Shown piece after piece: positions 7,289 to 14,183 of a stretch of 18,465 nucleotides of DNA. This DNA comes from DASPJQ01 sp035299065 (GTDB taxonomy: Bacteria; Bacteroidota; Bacteroidia; Flavobacteriales_D; UBA2798): positions 1-18,465 of the forward strand of contig DATGXI010000010.1 of NCBI GenBank assembly GCA_035299065.1, read 5' to 3'. A program made the translations under genes and the position numbers. Below the pieces are notes generated by a model, which was not told the DNA's origin, did no database searches, and saw nothing but the letters and a program-made list of their open reading frames with translations. Numbering within the stretch: position 1 is the stretch's first letter; the number at the start of each line of letters is the position of its first letter.

Positions 7289-7431
7289 ACCATTCAGGTA
7301 AGGCTTTCGTGAAATGAATCGTTAAAGTGGCTTGATGCATAGCCATAGGGGCCTTTTTTGACGTAAATTATTTCAAAAATCAAGTGTTCAAAACTGCATG
7401 AGGTATTCACTTTTAAAGCTGAATAAAATTG

Positions 7432-7439
7432 TTCCTTTG
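7432..7439 (+). promoter_or_regulatory. Possible -7 element (TTCCTTTG) for the small hypothetical gene
   Basis: Matches TAnnTTTG at all but one position, 13 nt before the GTG at 7453. A TTTT tract at 7411-7414, about 17 bp upstream, could serve as the -33 region. This is weaker than the perfect elements elsewhere in the window. Confidence 0.35.
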
Positions 7440-7452
7440 AAAAAAAAGTATC

Positions 7453-7704
7453 GTGGAAAACAAAGTGAAAACATCAACAGGGGTATTGCCATTAACCATT
7501 AATGATTTAAGGGAACGTCAATTCAACAGTGGATCACTTACTGAAGAAGAGCGTGAGGCATTGATCAATTATGACAGCTACCGCATCAACTACCTGAATG
7601 CTTCAGAAACCGAAGAGGAATTTCACAAACGCTATTTTGAATTACAAGCCAAAGCAAACCTGGCGCCTTTCACCGAATTTTTAAAAGGCCGTTACAAAGA
7701 ATAA
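7453..7704 (+). CDS. Small conserved-looking hypothetical protein
   Basis: 83 residues from a GTG start. It is highly charged, rich in Glu, Arg, Lys and aromatic residues, and predicted to be mostly helical ('LTEEEREALINYDSYRINYL', 'ETEEEFHKRYFELQAKA'), ending LKGRYKE. There is no signal peptide, membrane segment or recognised domain, so it is probably cytoplasmic. It stands alone on the plus strand, divergent from the DUF3078 gene and convergent with the lipoprotein gene, and is followed within 30 nt by a clear terminator, which supports it being a real transcribed gene. I do not recognise the family. Confidence 0.75.
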   Translation: MENKVKTSTGVLPLTINDLRERQFNSGSLTEEEREALINYDSYRINYLNASETEEEFHKRYFELQAKANLAPFTEFLKGRYKE

Positions 7705-7730
7705 CAGCCCTACCAAATCATATAAAAAGA

Positions 7731-7757
7731 AAAAACCGCCTTTTGAGCGGTTTTTTT
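7731..7757. terminator. Bidirectional hairpin terminator between the hypothetical and lipoprotein genes
   Basis: AAAAACCGC (7731-7739) pairs with GCGGTTTTT (7747-7755) around a seven-base loop, and the T-run continues to 7757. The A-tract on the left gives a T-run for the opposite strand, so it fits both the plus-strand hypothetical gene (ends 7704) and the minus-strand lipoprotein gene (ends 7777). Confidence 0.85.
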
Positions 7758-7776
7758 ATTTCGTATTAGTGGTATC

Positions 7777-8070
7777 TTAATTTTGTTTTTTCTTCTTGCT
7801 TGACTTTGAATCGTAGTCAGATGAACTTCCACCATCTGTAATTCCATCGCCATCAACATCAACTTCTTCTTCTGTAGTTGCATCAGTGCTTTGATTTGGA
7901 TCAGCTGTTCCACCAGTATTAACAACGGGATCATCCTCGCCACGCAATTGCATTGATGCTGAATTGCCTGCCGGACCGTTTGAAAACGGTTTAACTTCTT
8001 CTTTAGAGCAAGCCACCATTACAGTGCTTAGCAAGGCAAAAAGAAAAGTATTTAATAAAAGGCGTTTCAT
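7777..8070 (-). CDS. Small lipoprotein, probably surface-exposed, with a calcium-loop motif
   Basis: 97 residues. The signal peptide ends in a lipobox, TVMVA-Cys21. Immediately after the lipidated cysteine is SKEEV, which fits the X-K-(D/E)2-X lipoprotein export signal described in Bacteroidota (Capnocytophaga, Flavobacterium), so the protein is predicted to reach the cell surface rather than stay periplasmic. The remainder is low-complexity and acidic, with DVDGDGITD at 71-79, a DxDxDGxxD calcium-binding loop, and ends in Ser/Lys-rich SKSSKKKKQN. No folded enzyme domain is visible. It lies 48 nt downstream of the sensor-kinase gene on the same strand and has its own -7 element there, so it may be both a separate unit and a read-through product of the two-component operon. 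Function unknown. Confidence 0.85.
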   Translation of the reverse strand: MKRLLLNTFLFALLSTVMVACSKEEVKPFSNGPAGNSASMQLRGEDDPVVNTGGTADPNQSTDATTEEEVDVDGDGITDGGSSSDYDSKSSKKKKQN

Positions 8071-8099
8071 AACTTTAAATCTATTGTAGTCTTATACGT

Positions 8100-8107
8100 C
8101 AAAAGTA
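8100..8107 (-). promoter_or_regulatory. Bacteroidota -7 element TACTTTTG for the lipoprotein gene
   Basis: A perfect TAnnTTTG match on the minus strand, 29 nt before the lipoprotein ATG at 8070, located between the kinase stop and the lipoprotein start. Confidence 0.55.
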
Positions 8108-8118
8108 GTGATAAAGTT

Positions 8119-11100
8119 TTAGTTTTCATATACCTTATCCTCAAAATTTTCGGTTTTAACCGGAAATTTAACACTTATAATGAGTTTCACCAAAGTACCG
8201 GTAGTTTTGCCTGAGGCATCGGTAAGATCAATTGGGCCTATAATTTCCAGGTTTTGGTTGGTCATTTTCTTTAATAGGCTGAGCCTCCCGCTGGTTATCT
8301 CAATTCCCCGCGAAATATGGGTAGAGCCCGTGTCCACCTTATTGTTTAAACTGGTTGAAATTCCTATACCATCATCGCAAATTTCAATTTCAACAAGCTC
8401 ATTATCACCCTTTTTTGAAGTAATATTGATCTTGATATGGCCTTTATAATCCTCTTTTGGCAGTATGCCATGCCAAATGCTGTTTTCAATGTAGGGTTGA
8501 AAAAGCATGGGAGGAATTAAAATGGTTTCAGGATTAAGCTCGGGTGCAACATTGATTTCAAATTCAAACCGATTGGGAAAACGCATGGTTTCAAGCGACA
8601 AATAAAGCCTTATGCGCTCAATTTCTTCCGATAAAGGATGCAGGTCACCGCTAATTGAACTGTCCAGATTTTTCCTTATGAGTTTTGCAAAATTGGTCAG
8701 GTATTTATTTGCCTCAAGTTTGTCTTGTTTATTTATATAGTACTGGATTGAATTGAGTGAGTTAAAAATAAAATGCCGGTTCATACTCGCGTTTAGCGAT
8801 TGTTGTTCCAGTGTAAGTAATTTTGATTTGTAAAACAATTGCATGTTTTCATTTTTTCGCTTGAGCTGGCGCATGCGAAATTGCCATAGAGCGTATAATG
8901 CAAGCACAACTACCAAACCACATAAACTATAAAACCACCAGGTTTTCCAGAAAGGAGCTACTATAAAAAATTCAAATGTTGCTGGCTGCTTTGACCAAAG
9001 TCCATTGGCGTTTTGCGCCATAACTTTAAATTTATACAAGCCAGGCTGTAAATTGGTGTATGTAATGTAACGTGTTTCGTTTGGATTACTCCAGTTTTGA
9101 TCATATCCTTCAAGCATAAATTTATACCTGATCTTTTGTGGTTGGGTATGGCTAATACCGGTAAAGTAAAATGTAAAATGATTTTGGTTATACTTTACAC
9201 TTACATAATCGGGAAAACCGAAATCGTTCAGTGAATCCTTTGTCAGCTTATTCCACTTAGGTCTTTCAAAAAATATTTTCACATCGTTAATGTGCACGAA
9301 CGGTAAAGACTTAGAGTCAATTGAGAACCGTTCCTTTCCTATTTTTACCAATCCTCCGTCAGTTCCAAACCATAAATTGTTGTAATGGTCTTTGTAAACT
9401 GAATTAAGATTGGTTTCACGGCCTTTTAATCCTTCGTTGCGGCCAAATGACTTTACCAGTATTGTGTCTTTGGTATAATACGAATTCAAATCAAATTCAA
9501 AAATACCGTTGTTGGTTCCCATCCATAAATTTTCTTTGTCGTCCATTAAAAAGTTAATGCTTCCGGAAACAGCTTCGTCAGGAAATTTAATGGGTATGAA
9601 ATTTTGGCCTGTGAAAAGAAAAACCCCTTCACGTGTGCCAACCCACAAATTTTTTCGTTTGTCAAAGCGCAATGAATAAATGGTATTGTCCTCGGCCTTT
9701 TTATTGTATTTATACAAGACTGCTTCTTTGCCGTCAAAACGAAACAATCCCGCGCTTCCACCAAGCCATAAATTGCCTTGCTCATCAGAAACAATACTGC
9801 GTATGTTCCCTCCAGTTATACCTGCGCTTTCACCATATGAACGAAAGGCACTGTTGTAAAAACAATTTAACCCTCCTTTGTTACCAATCCATAATTTACC
9901 TTTTTTGTCAACAAACAAGCTGGTTACCTTGTCCGAAAGCAACCCATCTTCTTCATAATACGATGTTATTTTTTTTCCATCGTATACACTTAACCCTGCC
10001 GAGGTGCCCATCCATATCCTGTCATCTGGTGTTTCGGCTATTGACCATACAACATTGTTTGCAAGACCATCTTTGTCTTCATTAAATGTTGTGAACTTTC
10101 CATCCTTCATCATGGTTACACCATCCGTATAGGTGGCAAACCAATAAGCACCATTGCTTGCCTGCAAAATAGACATTACAAGATCGCTACCAAGACCATC
10201 AACCTGGGTGTAATTCAGTACTGACTTACCTGTGAATTTTATAAGGCCTTTTCCATCGGTGCCAAACCAAATATTACCCTCATTATCCTGTCCGGTAAAA
10301 CGAATGCTGTTGACCAAACCATTGGAAGAATTAAAATTGGTGATGCGCATATCGGGTGTAATAAGGCTTACTCCACTAATTGTAGAAACCCATAGGTTAT
10401 TTTCATCATCATAAAATAAATGACGAATAGCATCAACTGTTAGCCCCGACTCTTTTGTCAATTCATGCTTTATCCTATTATTTTCGTAAATAAAAAGTCC
10501 ATCGCCAAACGTAGAAATTACAAGGCTGTTTGAGTTGGCCGTGATGTAACTGCAATTAAGGTTATTAAGTACTTCAAGTTTTTTAAACTGGTTGGTATGA
10601 ATATTGAAGCTAAAAACCCCGTTATCTGTTGCAATCATAAACTGATCATCTTTCCATTTCACAAAATCACGGGCCTCACGCACATTTGTATCAGGTAAAA
10701 CAAATGTTTCTGTTTTTCCACCGGTTAATTTAACCAGGGTTTTTCGTTCAAAAAGAAGCCAAATGGTACTTTTTGGAAATTCAGAAATAGCTACAAGATT
10801 GGTTTGTGCCAATTCTCCTTTAAACGTTTTGGAAGAAAACCTGTTTTTTTCAAAAATTGAATAGCCGCCCATGCAACCAAACCAAATTCGACCCTTTGAG
10901 TCATGAAATATGGAACGTACCTGGTTATTCAATAAACCGTTTGCCGTACTGTAATTTTTAAATTCAACACCATCAAAACGGCTTACGCCACCCAAGGTAG
11001 AAAACCAAAGGTAACCGTAGTTGTCCTGGCACATTCCTGAAACCTGTGAGGCGGCCAAACCATTGTCGGTAGTATAATTCATGAAACCGTACTGTTGCGC

Positions 11101-11193
11101 CTTACCCGTATTCACGCAGCAAAGGCTGCAAATTATTACAGCCTTTACAGTTACAGTTATGAACCTATATATTGAAAAAAACACTTTTAGCAC
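8119..11193 (-). CDS. Propeller/Y_Y_Y sensor histidine kinase of the LytS type
   Basis: 1024 residues from a GTG start. A signal peptide (cleavage near 33, GKA before QQ) precedes a large periplasmic sensor of about 11 or more two-component-regulator propeller repeats (pattern D-x-x-G-x-L/I-W-F-G-T...G-L/V-x-x-F-D-G, about 45-640), probably two seven-bladed propellers. A Y_Y_Y domain (about 650-745, ending YTNLQPGLYKFKVMAQN...) and one membrane helix (about 751-771) follow. The cytoplasmic part has a His_kinase domain with phospho-acceptor His807 in 'MNRHFIFNSLNSI' and a HATPase domain with N-box Asn904 (YIENSIWHG) and G-box DDGIGI near 937. The kinase would autophosphorylate on sensing an external ligand and pass phosphate to the LytTR regulator encoded 9 nt upstream. 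The usual Pro before the phospho-His (NPHF) is Arg here. The ligand cannot be read from the sequence. Confidence 0.95.
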   Translation of the reverse strand: MLKVFFSIYRFITVTVKAVIICSLCCVNTGKAQQYGFMNYTTDNGLAASQVSGMCQDNYGYLWFSTLGGVSRFDGVEFKNYSTANGLLNNQVRSIFHDSKGRIWFGCMGGYSIFEKNRFSSKTFKGELAQTNLVAISEFPKSTIWLLFERKTLVKLTGGKTETFVLPDTNVREARDFVKWKDDQFMIATDNGVFSFNIHTNQFKKLEVLNNLNCSYITANSNSLVISTFGDGLFIYENNRIKHELTKESGLTVDAIRHLFYDDENNLWVSTISGVSLITPDMRITNFNSSNGLVNSIRFTGQDNEGNIWFGTDGKGLIKFTGKSVLNYTQVDGLGSDLVMSILQASNGAYWFATYTDGVTMMKDGKFTTFNEDKDGLANNVVWSIAETPDDRIWMGTSAGLSVYDGKKITSYYEEDGLLSDKVTSLFVDKKGKLWIGNKGGLNCFYNSAFRSYGESAGITGGNIRSIVSDEQGNLWLGGSAGLFRFDGKEAVLYKYNKKAEDNTIYSLRFDKRKNLWVGTREGVFLFTGQNFIPIKFPDEAVSGSINFLMDDKENLWMGTNNGIFEFDLNSYYTKDTILVKSFGRNEGLKGRETNLNSVYKDHYNNLWFGTDGGLVKIGKERFSIDSKSLPFVHINDVKIFFERPKWNKLTKDSLNDFGFPDYVSVKYNQNHFTFYFTGISHTQPQKIRYKFMLEGYDQNWSNPNETRYITYTNLQPGLYKFKVMAQNANGLWSKQPATFEFFIVAPFWKTWWFYSLCGLVVVLALYALWQFRMRQLKRKNENMQLFYKSKLLTLEQQSLNASMNRHFIFNSLNSIQYYINKQDKLEANKYLTNFAKLIRKNLDSSISGDLHPLSEEIERIRLYLSLETMRFPNRFEFEINVAPELNPETILIPPMLFQPYIENSIWHGILPKEDYKGHIKINITSKKGDNELVEIEICDDGIGISTSLNNKVDTGSTHISRGIEITSGRLSLLKKMTNQNLEIIGPIDLTDASGKTTGTLVKLIISVKFPVKTENFEDKVYEN

Positions 11194-11202
11194 GTGGCTA
11201 AA

Positions 11203-11964
11203 TTAACCGATTTTATTAATGATCTCCATAAAATCGCTCAATTTTCTGCGGGCAACTGGTATCATTTTTCCATTTGAAAGCTGCACATTGTTTCCATCGT
11301 TGCGTGAAAAGCCTTTCAAGTGGTGTTTTACATTTATAATATGTGATTTATGCACGCGGTAAAATACTTCCGGATTTAAAGAGTCCTCGTATACCTTAAT
11401 GTTTTTACAACTTAAAAACTTACGGCTATCGCTCATATAAATCATGGTATAATTATCGCTGGCTTCAAGGTGTATAATTTCATCGTTTTTTACAACTGTA
11501 AATCCATCTCTTGTAGCAAGCGAAATTTTTTCGTTGTCTTTGAAAACAGTGCGTTTTGAATCGGCATTTTCAATGTTGGCTGACAGTTCAATGCTTAGAT
11601 CGGGGTTAAGGCGAATCACCTTTTTTACAGCGGTTCTTAGTTCATCTAATCCAATTGGTTTTTCAATGTAATCAACCGCATCGGCTTTAAATGCCTGTAG
11701 CGCGTATTCATTGTAAGCTGTCGTAAACACAACCGAAAATTTACGGCCAGGATACGATTGTAAAAGTTGAAACCCATCCTCTTTAGGCATTTTAATATCC
11801 AAAAAAACCAAATCAGGCTGATGGTTGTTGATGAGTTCACGGGCTTTTTGTGCCGAGTCGGCCATGCCTACTACTTCAAGTTCGGGGCAATAATCATTAA
11901 TGATCATTCTAAGGTTATCACGGCAGTTGAGCTCATCATCAACAATAACAGATCTGATTTTCAT
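11203..11964 (-). CDS. LytTR-family response regulator
   Basis: 253 residues. Receiver domain 1-120: acidic pair Asp9-Asp10, phospho-acceptor Asp56 in FLDIKMP, Thr81 in FTTAY, Lys101 in EKP. A linker leads to a LytTR DNA-binding domain from about 145 (ISLATRDGFTVV, HLEASDNYTMIYM, FYRVHKSHIINV, then a basic end PVARRKLSDF). This class binds DNA as dimers at paired direct repeats and regulates transcription when phosphorylated. It is the first gene of a two-gene operon with the propeller kinase downstream (9-nt gap), its obvious partner. No good -7 element was found in 11965-12097, so its promoter is unclear; it could be read through from the polysaccharide operon 133 nt upstream on the same strand. 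Confidence 0.96.
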   Translation of the reverse strand: MKIRSVIVDDELNCRDNLRMIINDYCPELEVVGMADSAQKARELINNHQPDLVFLDIKMPKEDGFQLLQSYPGRKFSVVFTTAYNEYALQAFKADAVDYIEKPIGLDELRTAVKKVIRLNPDLSIELSANIENADSKRTVFKDNEKISLATRDGFTVVKNDEIIHLEASDNYTMIYMSDSRKFLSCKNIKVYEDSLNPEVFYRVHKSHIINVKHHLKGFSRNDGNNVQLSNGKMIPVARRKLSDFMEIINKIG

Positions 11965-12089
11965 AGCGTGTGGATTTAAAGGTTTGGTACTTTCTGTTTT
12001 TCTTGAGTGAATTTACGCGTTGGGTTATACTAAAGTTTAGCCATGTAACCAAAGGCCCCGTTTGTTGATTGAATGGTGGTGTGGGTTGA

Positions 12090-12101
12090 TTAACCGGTTA
12101 A
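12090..12101. repeat. 12-bp perfect palindrome over the glycosyltransferase stop codon
   Basis: TTAACCGGTTAA reads identically on both strands and contains the stop codon of the GT4 gene. With no loop it is not a terminator. It could be a dimeric protein-binding site upstream of the regulator gene, or chance. Confidence 0.4.
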
Positions 12102-13159
12102 AGTACTGAAATAATGGTGCTTGCCCAGGTAGTTGGTGTCATGGCTTGGGCCAATACCCGGCTATTTTCACCCATTTCACGAATTTGGGCCTGGGGCATT
12201 TTCATAAATGAAAGAAGGCAATTGCTAAGTTCAGGAACACTGCCTGCTGAAAATATAAACCCATTTTTTTTGGTCTCAACAAATTTTGTAGCGGCACCAA
12301 CCTTATTTGAACATATAACAGGAAAGCCCGCTGCTGCAAATTCATGCAAGGCTACAGCCCAGGGCTCAAACTTGCTTGGCAAAACAAATACAGCCGTTTG
12401 TTCAAGGTATCTTTCCATTTCATCAGGCTGTATAAAGCCCATGTGTTTGATGTATGGATCTTCAACACGTTTATCCCAATCGGCTCCAGTTCCAAGACAC
12501 CACAACTCCCATTTATCAGTTACCTGTTCATTTGCTTTTTTGAAAGCCGACCATAAATCATAAATACCTTTGAATTCAAGGTAACGGCCTACGTAAATAA
12601 AGCGTTTTGGAAAACTGGTTTCTTTTTTTGAATGAATGCGCTGGTATATTGATTCAAAATAATCAACATCGGCTGAGTAGACACCATCCAAAATATGTTT
12701 TTGATCGTAACCTAATTTTTGCGCATACTTTAACTGAGGTTTACCTGCAATCCATAAATGCGAAAAACATTTTTTGATGGTAAATTTACTTGCAAATGCA
12801 CGCAGCTGTTGCTTAAAATTTCCTTGCCAGGGCGTATCCAGCCCACTCACCACCGGAATTTTACTCCTGTACATTTTACAAACAGCCAGGTACTCTTTAT
12901 CCATCCAGCCGCTGCAATAAATAAGGTGTGGATTAATAGCGTGTACCAGGTTTATCAGTTGACTATTTGGGAATGCTTTTTTTTCGTAAAATTTTACACC
13001 GGGTATATCCAGCTCAAACCGAAAAGGGGCTTCAGGGTTAACCGGCCAGTGTATGACATGTATTTGCGTGTTGTATTGCTTTTGCAATTGCTTTACGCAA
13101 ACCAGGAAATAATTGGCAAGTTCGCTATAAAGAAATATGATGCGTTTTTGCTCAGCCAC
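12098..13159 (-). CDS. GT4-family glycosyltransferase
   Basis: 353 residues from GTG at 13159. GT-B fold: N-terminal half beginning KRIIFLYSELANYF, an acceptor-side region with SGLDTPWQGN (105-114), a donor-side half starting FIYVGRYLEFKG (187-198; Arg and Lys expected to contact the nucleotide-sugar phosphates) and the GT4 E-x7-E motif EPWAVALHE (265-273), then GFPVICSNKVGAA. It should transfer a sugar from an activated donor to a glycan acceptor at the cytoplasmic face. The frame is open to an ATG at 13231, but that would overlap the upstream gene by 80 bp and add 24 residues that look like antisense of its membrane tail. The GTG overlaps the upstream TGA by 8 nt (GTGGCTGA), a typical translational-coupling junction, so it was chosen. 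Last gene of the right-hand operon. Confidence 0.9.
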   Translation of the reverse strand: MAEQKRIIFLYSELANYFLVCVKQLQKQYNTQIHVIHWPVNPEAPFRFELDIPGVKFYEKKAFPNSQLINLVHAINPHLIYCSGWMDKEYLAVCKMYRSKIPVVSGLDTPWQGNFKQQLRAFASKFTIKKCFSHLWIAGKPQLKYAQKLGYDQKHILDGVYSADVDYFESIYQRIHSKKETSFPKRFIYVGRYLEFKGIYDLWSAFKKANEQVTDKWELWCLGTGADWDKRVEDPYIKHMGFIQPDEMERYLEQTAVFVLPSKFEPWAVALHEFAAAGFPVICSNKVGAATKFVETKKNGFIFSAGSVPELSNCLLSFMKMPQAQIREMGENSRVLAQAMTPTTWASTIISVL

Positions 13160-14183
13160 TTTTTTTATGTTTAACTCGCTTGCGAATAAAAATAAACAAA
13201 AAAACGAACGAAAGCGTAAACCCGACACCATACCAAAAGTACCGGTGAAAAAACATTTGTTTTGTGTAAAGCGGAACTAGTCGGTAATTAAAGGATTCTG
13301 AAGGAGGATTTTTCCATAGGTTAAGCCCACATTCTTCCAGTTTGGGCATTTTTTGATCTGTAAGTGAAATGGTTTCAAAACTGACCTTGCCATTTGCAAC
13401 ATTTACCTTTAATAACCCGTCACGTGGTAAATCACGAATAGCGGATTGGATATAGGTAATGTTATTTTCATCTTTATAATAAAAAAAAGAGGCCGGTGCA
13501 TTGCCACCAAGGGAACCTGAGAACCAGTAAACGTGCTGGTTTGAGCTGTATTTTTTAAGCAAGGGGAGAATTTCAGAGTGAAAGTTATTTCCGAAATCAG
13601 ATTGGGTGTTTTCCTGAAAAATATTTTCCAAATCTGGGTTTCCTTCGCTCCATACCGGGCGGTGTGAAAAAATAAATATGTTTTTTAACGGGTATTTTTT
13701 TAATGTTTCCTTAAGAAAAGTCAATTGATCACCTTTAATACTCCCGTCATTTTTTTCGGTGTTCAGTACGATGAAAAGTTCATTTTGTGACTTAAACATA
13801 TACCATGTTGAACCAAATTGTTTTTCATATACACCCGCGCTTAAGTCATGGTTCCCTACAGCGTTGAAAATTGGTTTTTGCAATTTATCGAATAACGATT
13901 TTTTATAATTTGGAATATTTTTGGTGATGTCTAAAAATAAATCGCCTGTTGACATGATAAAACCGGCTTCACTTTTGTTGATCAAGTCAACGTTCGCAAG
14001 AACTGTTGCAGCGGGATATCCTGATTGGCTGGTTGAGCTACCGTGCCAGTGACCAGACACAAAAAAAGAATAAACTGAGGAGTCCATACAACCTTCCAAC
14101 CCACGAAATGATCGCGTAATTAAATCCTGTGCAAAACCACTTAACGTAATACAAAAAAACAATATGGAGAAAAGGAAACGCAT
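13152..14183 (-). CDS. Membrane-anchored metallophosphoesterase-like protein with a degenerate metal site
   Basis: 343 residues. Signal peptide (about 1-19, LSGFAQ), a calcineurin-like phosphoesterase core, then one membrane helix at about 316-333 and a basic tail, so the catalytic domain faces the periplasm. Family motifs: GDLFLD (80-85) matches GDxxxD; GNHD (110-113) is exact; SHRPVW (173-178) supplies the later His. The first motif, normally D-x-H, reads SGHWHG (43-48) without the Asp, and the last, normally GHxH, reads GSLGG (223-227). Two of the usual metal-ligand sites are thus changed, so activity may be altered or lost. It abuts the CotH/beta-helix gene directly (TAA then ATG) and overlaps the glycosyltransferase, implying stoichiometric coexpression. 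A role in trimming phosphate from an exported glycan or protein is possible but inferred. Confidence 0.82.
   Translation of the reverse strand: MRFLFSILFFCITLSGFAQDLITRSFRGLEGCMDSSVYSFFVSGHWHGSSTSQSGYPAATVLANVDLINKSEAGFIMSTGDLFLDITKNIPNYKKSLFDKLQKPIFNAVGNHDLSAGVYEKQFGSTWYMFKSQNELFIVLNTEKNDGSIKGDQLTFLKETLKKYPLKNIFIFSHRPVWSEGNPDLENIFQENTQSDFGNNFHSEILPLLKKYSSNQHVYWFSGSLGGNAPASFFYYKDENNITYIQSAIRDLPRDGLLKVNVANGKVSFETISLTDQKMPKLEECGLNLWKNPPSESFNYRLVPLYTKQMFFHRYFWYGVGFTLSFVFLFIFIRKRVKHKKSG

Noticed and set aside
7260..7346. N-terminal extension of the DUF3078 protein starting at ATG 7346
   Set aside because: The extension is not signal-peptide-like, precedes a perfect signal peptide at 7259, and its codons cover a TAnnTTTG promoter element.
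7710..7943. 77-codon minus-strand frame overlapping the lipoprotein gene
   Set aside because: Out-of-frame reading of the lipoprotein's low-complexity region; runs through the terminator hairpin and lacks a signal sequence.
9633..10085. 150-codon plus-strand frame opposite the sensor kinase
   Set aside because: It is antisense to conserved propeller repeats, rich in Cys/His/Pro as expected for a shadow frame, and has no recognisable domain.
11965..12097. Possible LytTR direct repeats or a terminator in the gap before the regulator
   Set aside because: No pair of repeats matching the LytTR site pattern and no hairpin followed by a T-run could be found; only the 12-bp palindrome stands out.
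12114..12563. 149-codon plus-strand frame opposite the glycosyltransferase
   Set aside because: It is antisense to the conserved GT4 donor domain, with no promoter or domain signal.
13160..13231. N-terminal extension of the GT4 glycosyltransferase from ATG 13231
   Set aside because: It overlaps the membrane tail of the upstream gene by 80 bp, while GTG 13159 gives a standard 8-nt coupled junction and a normal GT4 N-terminus.
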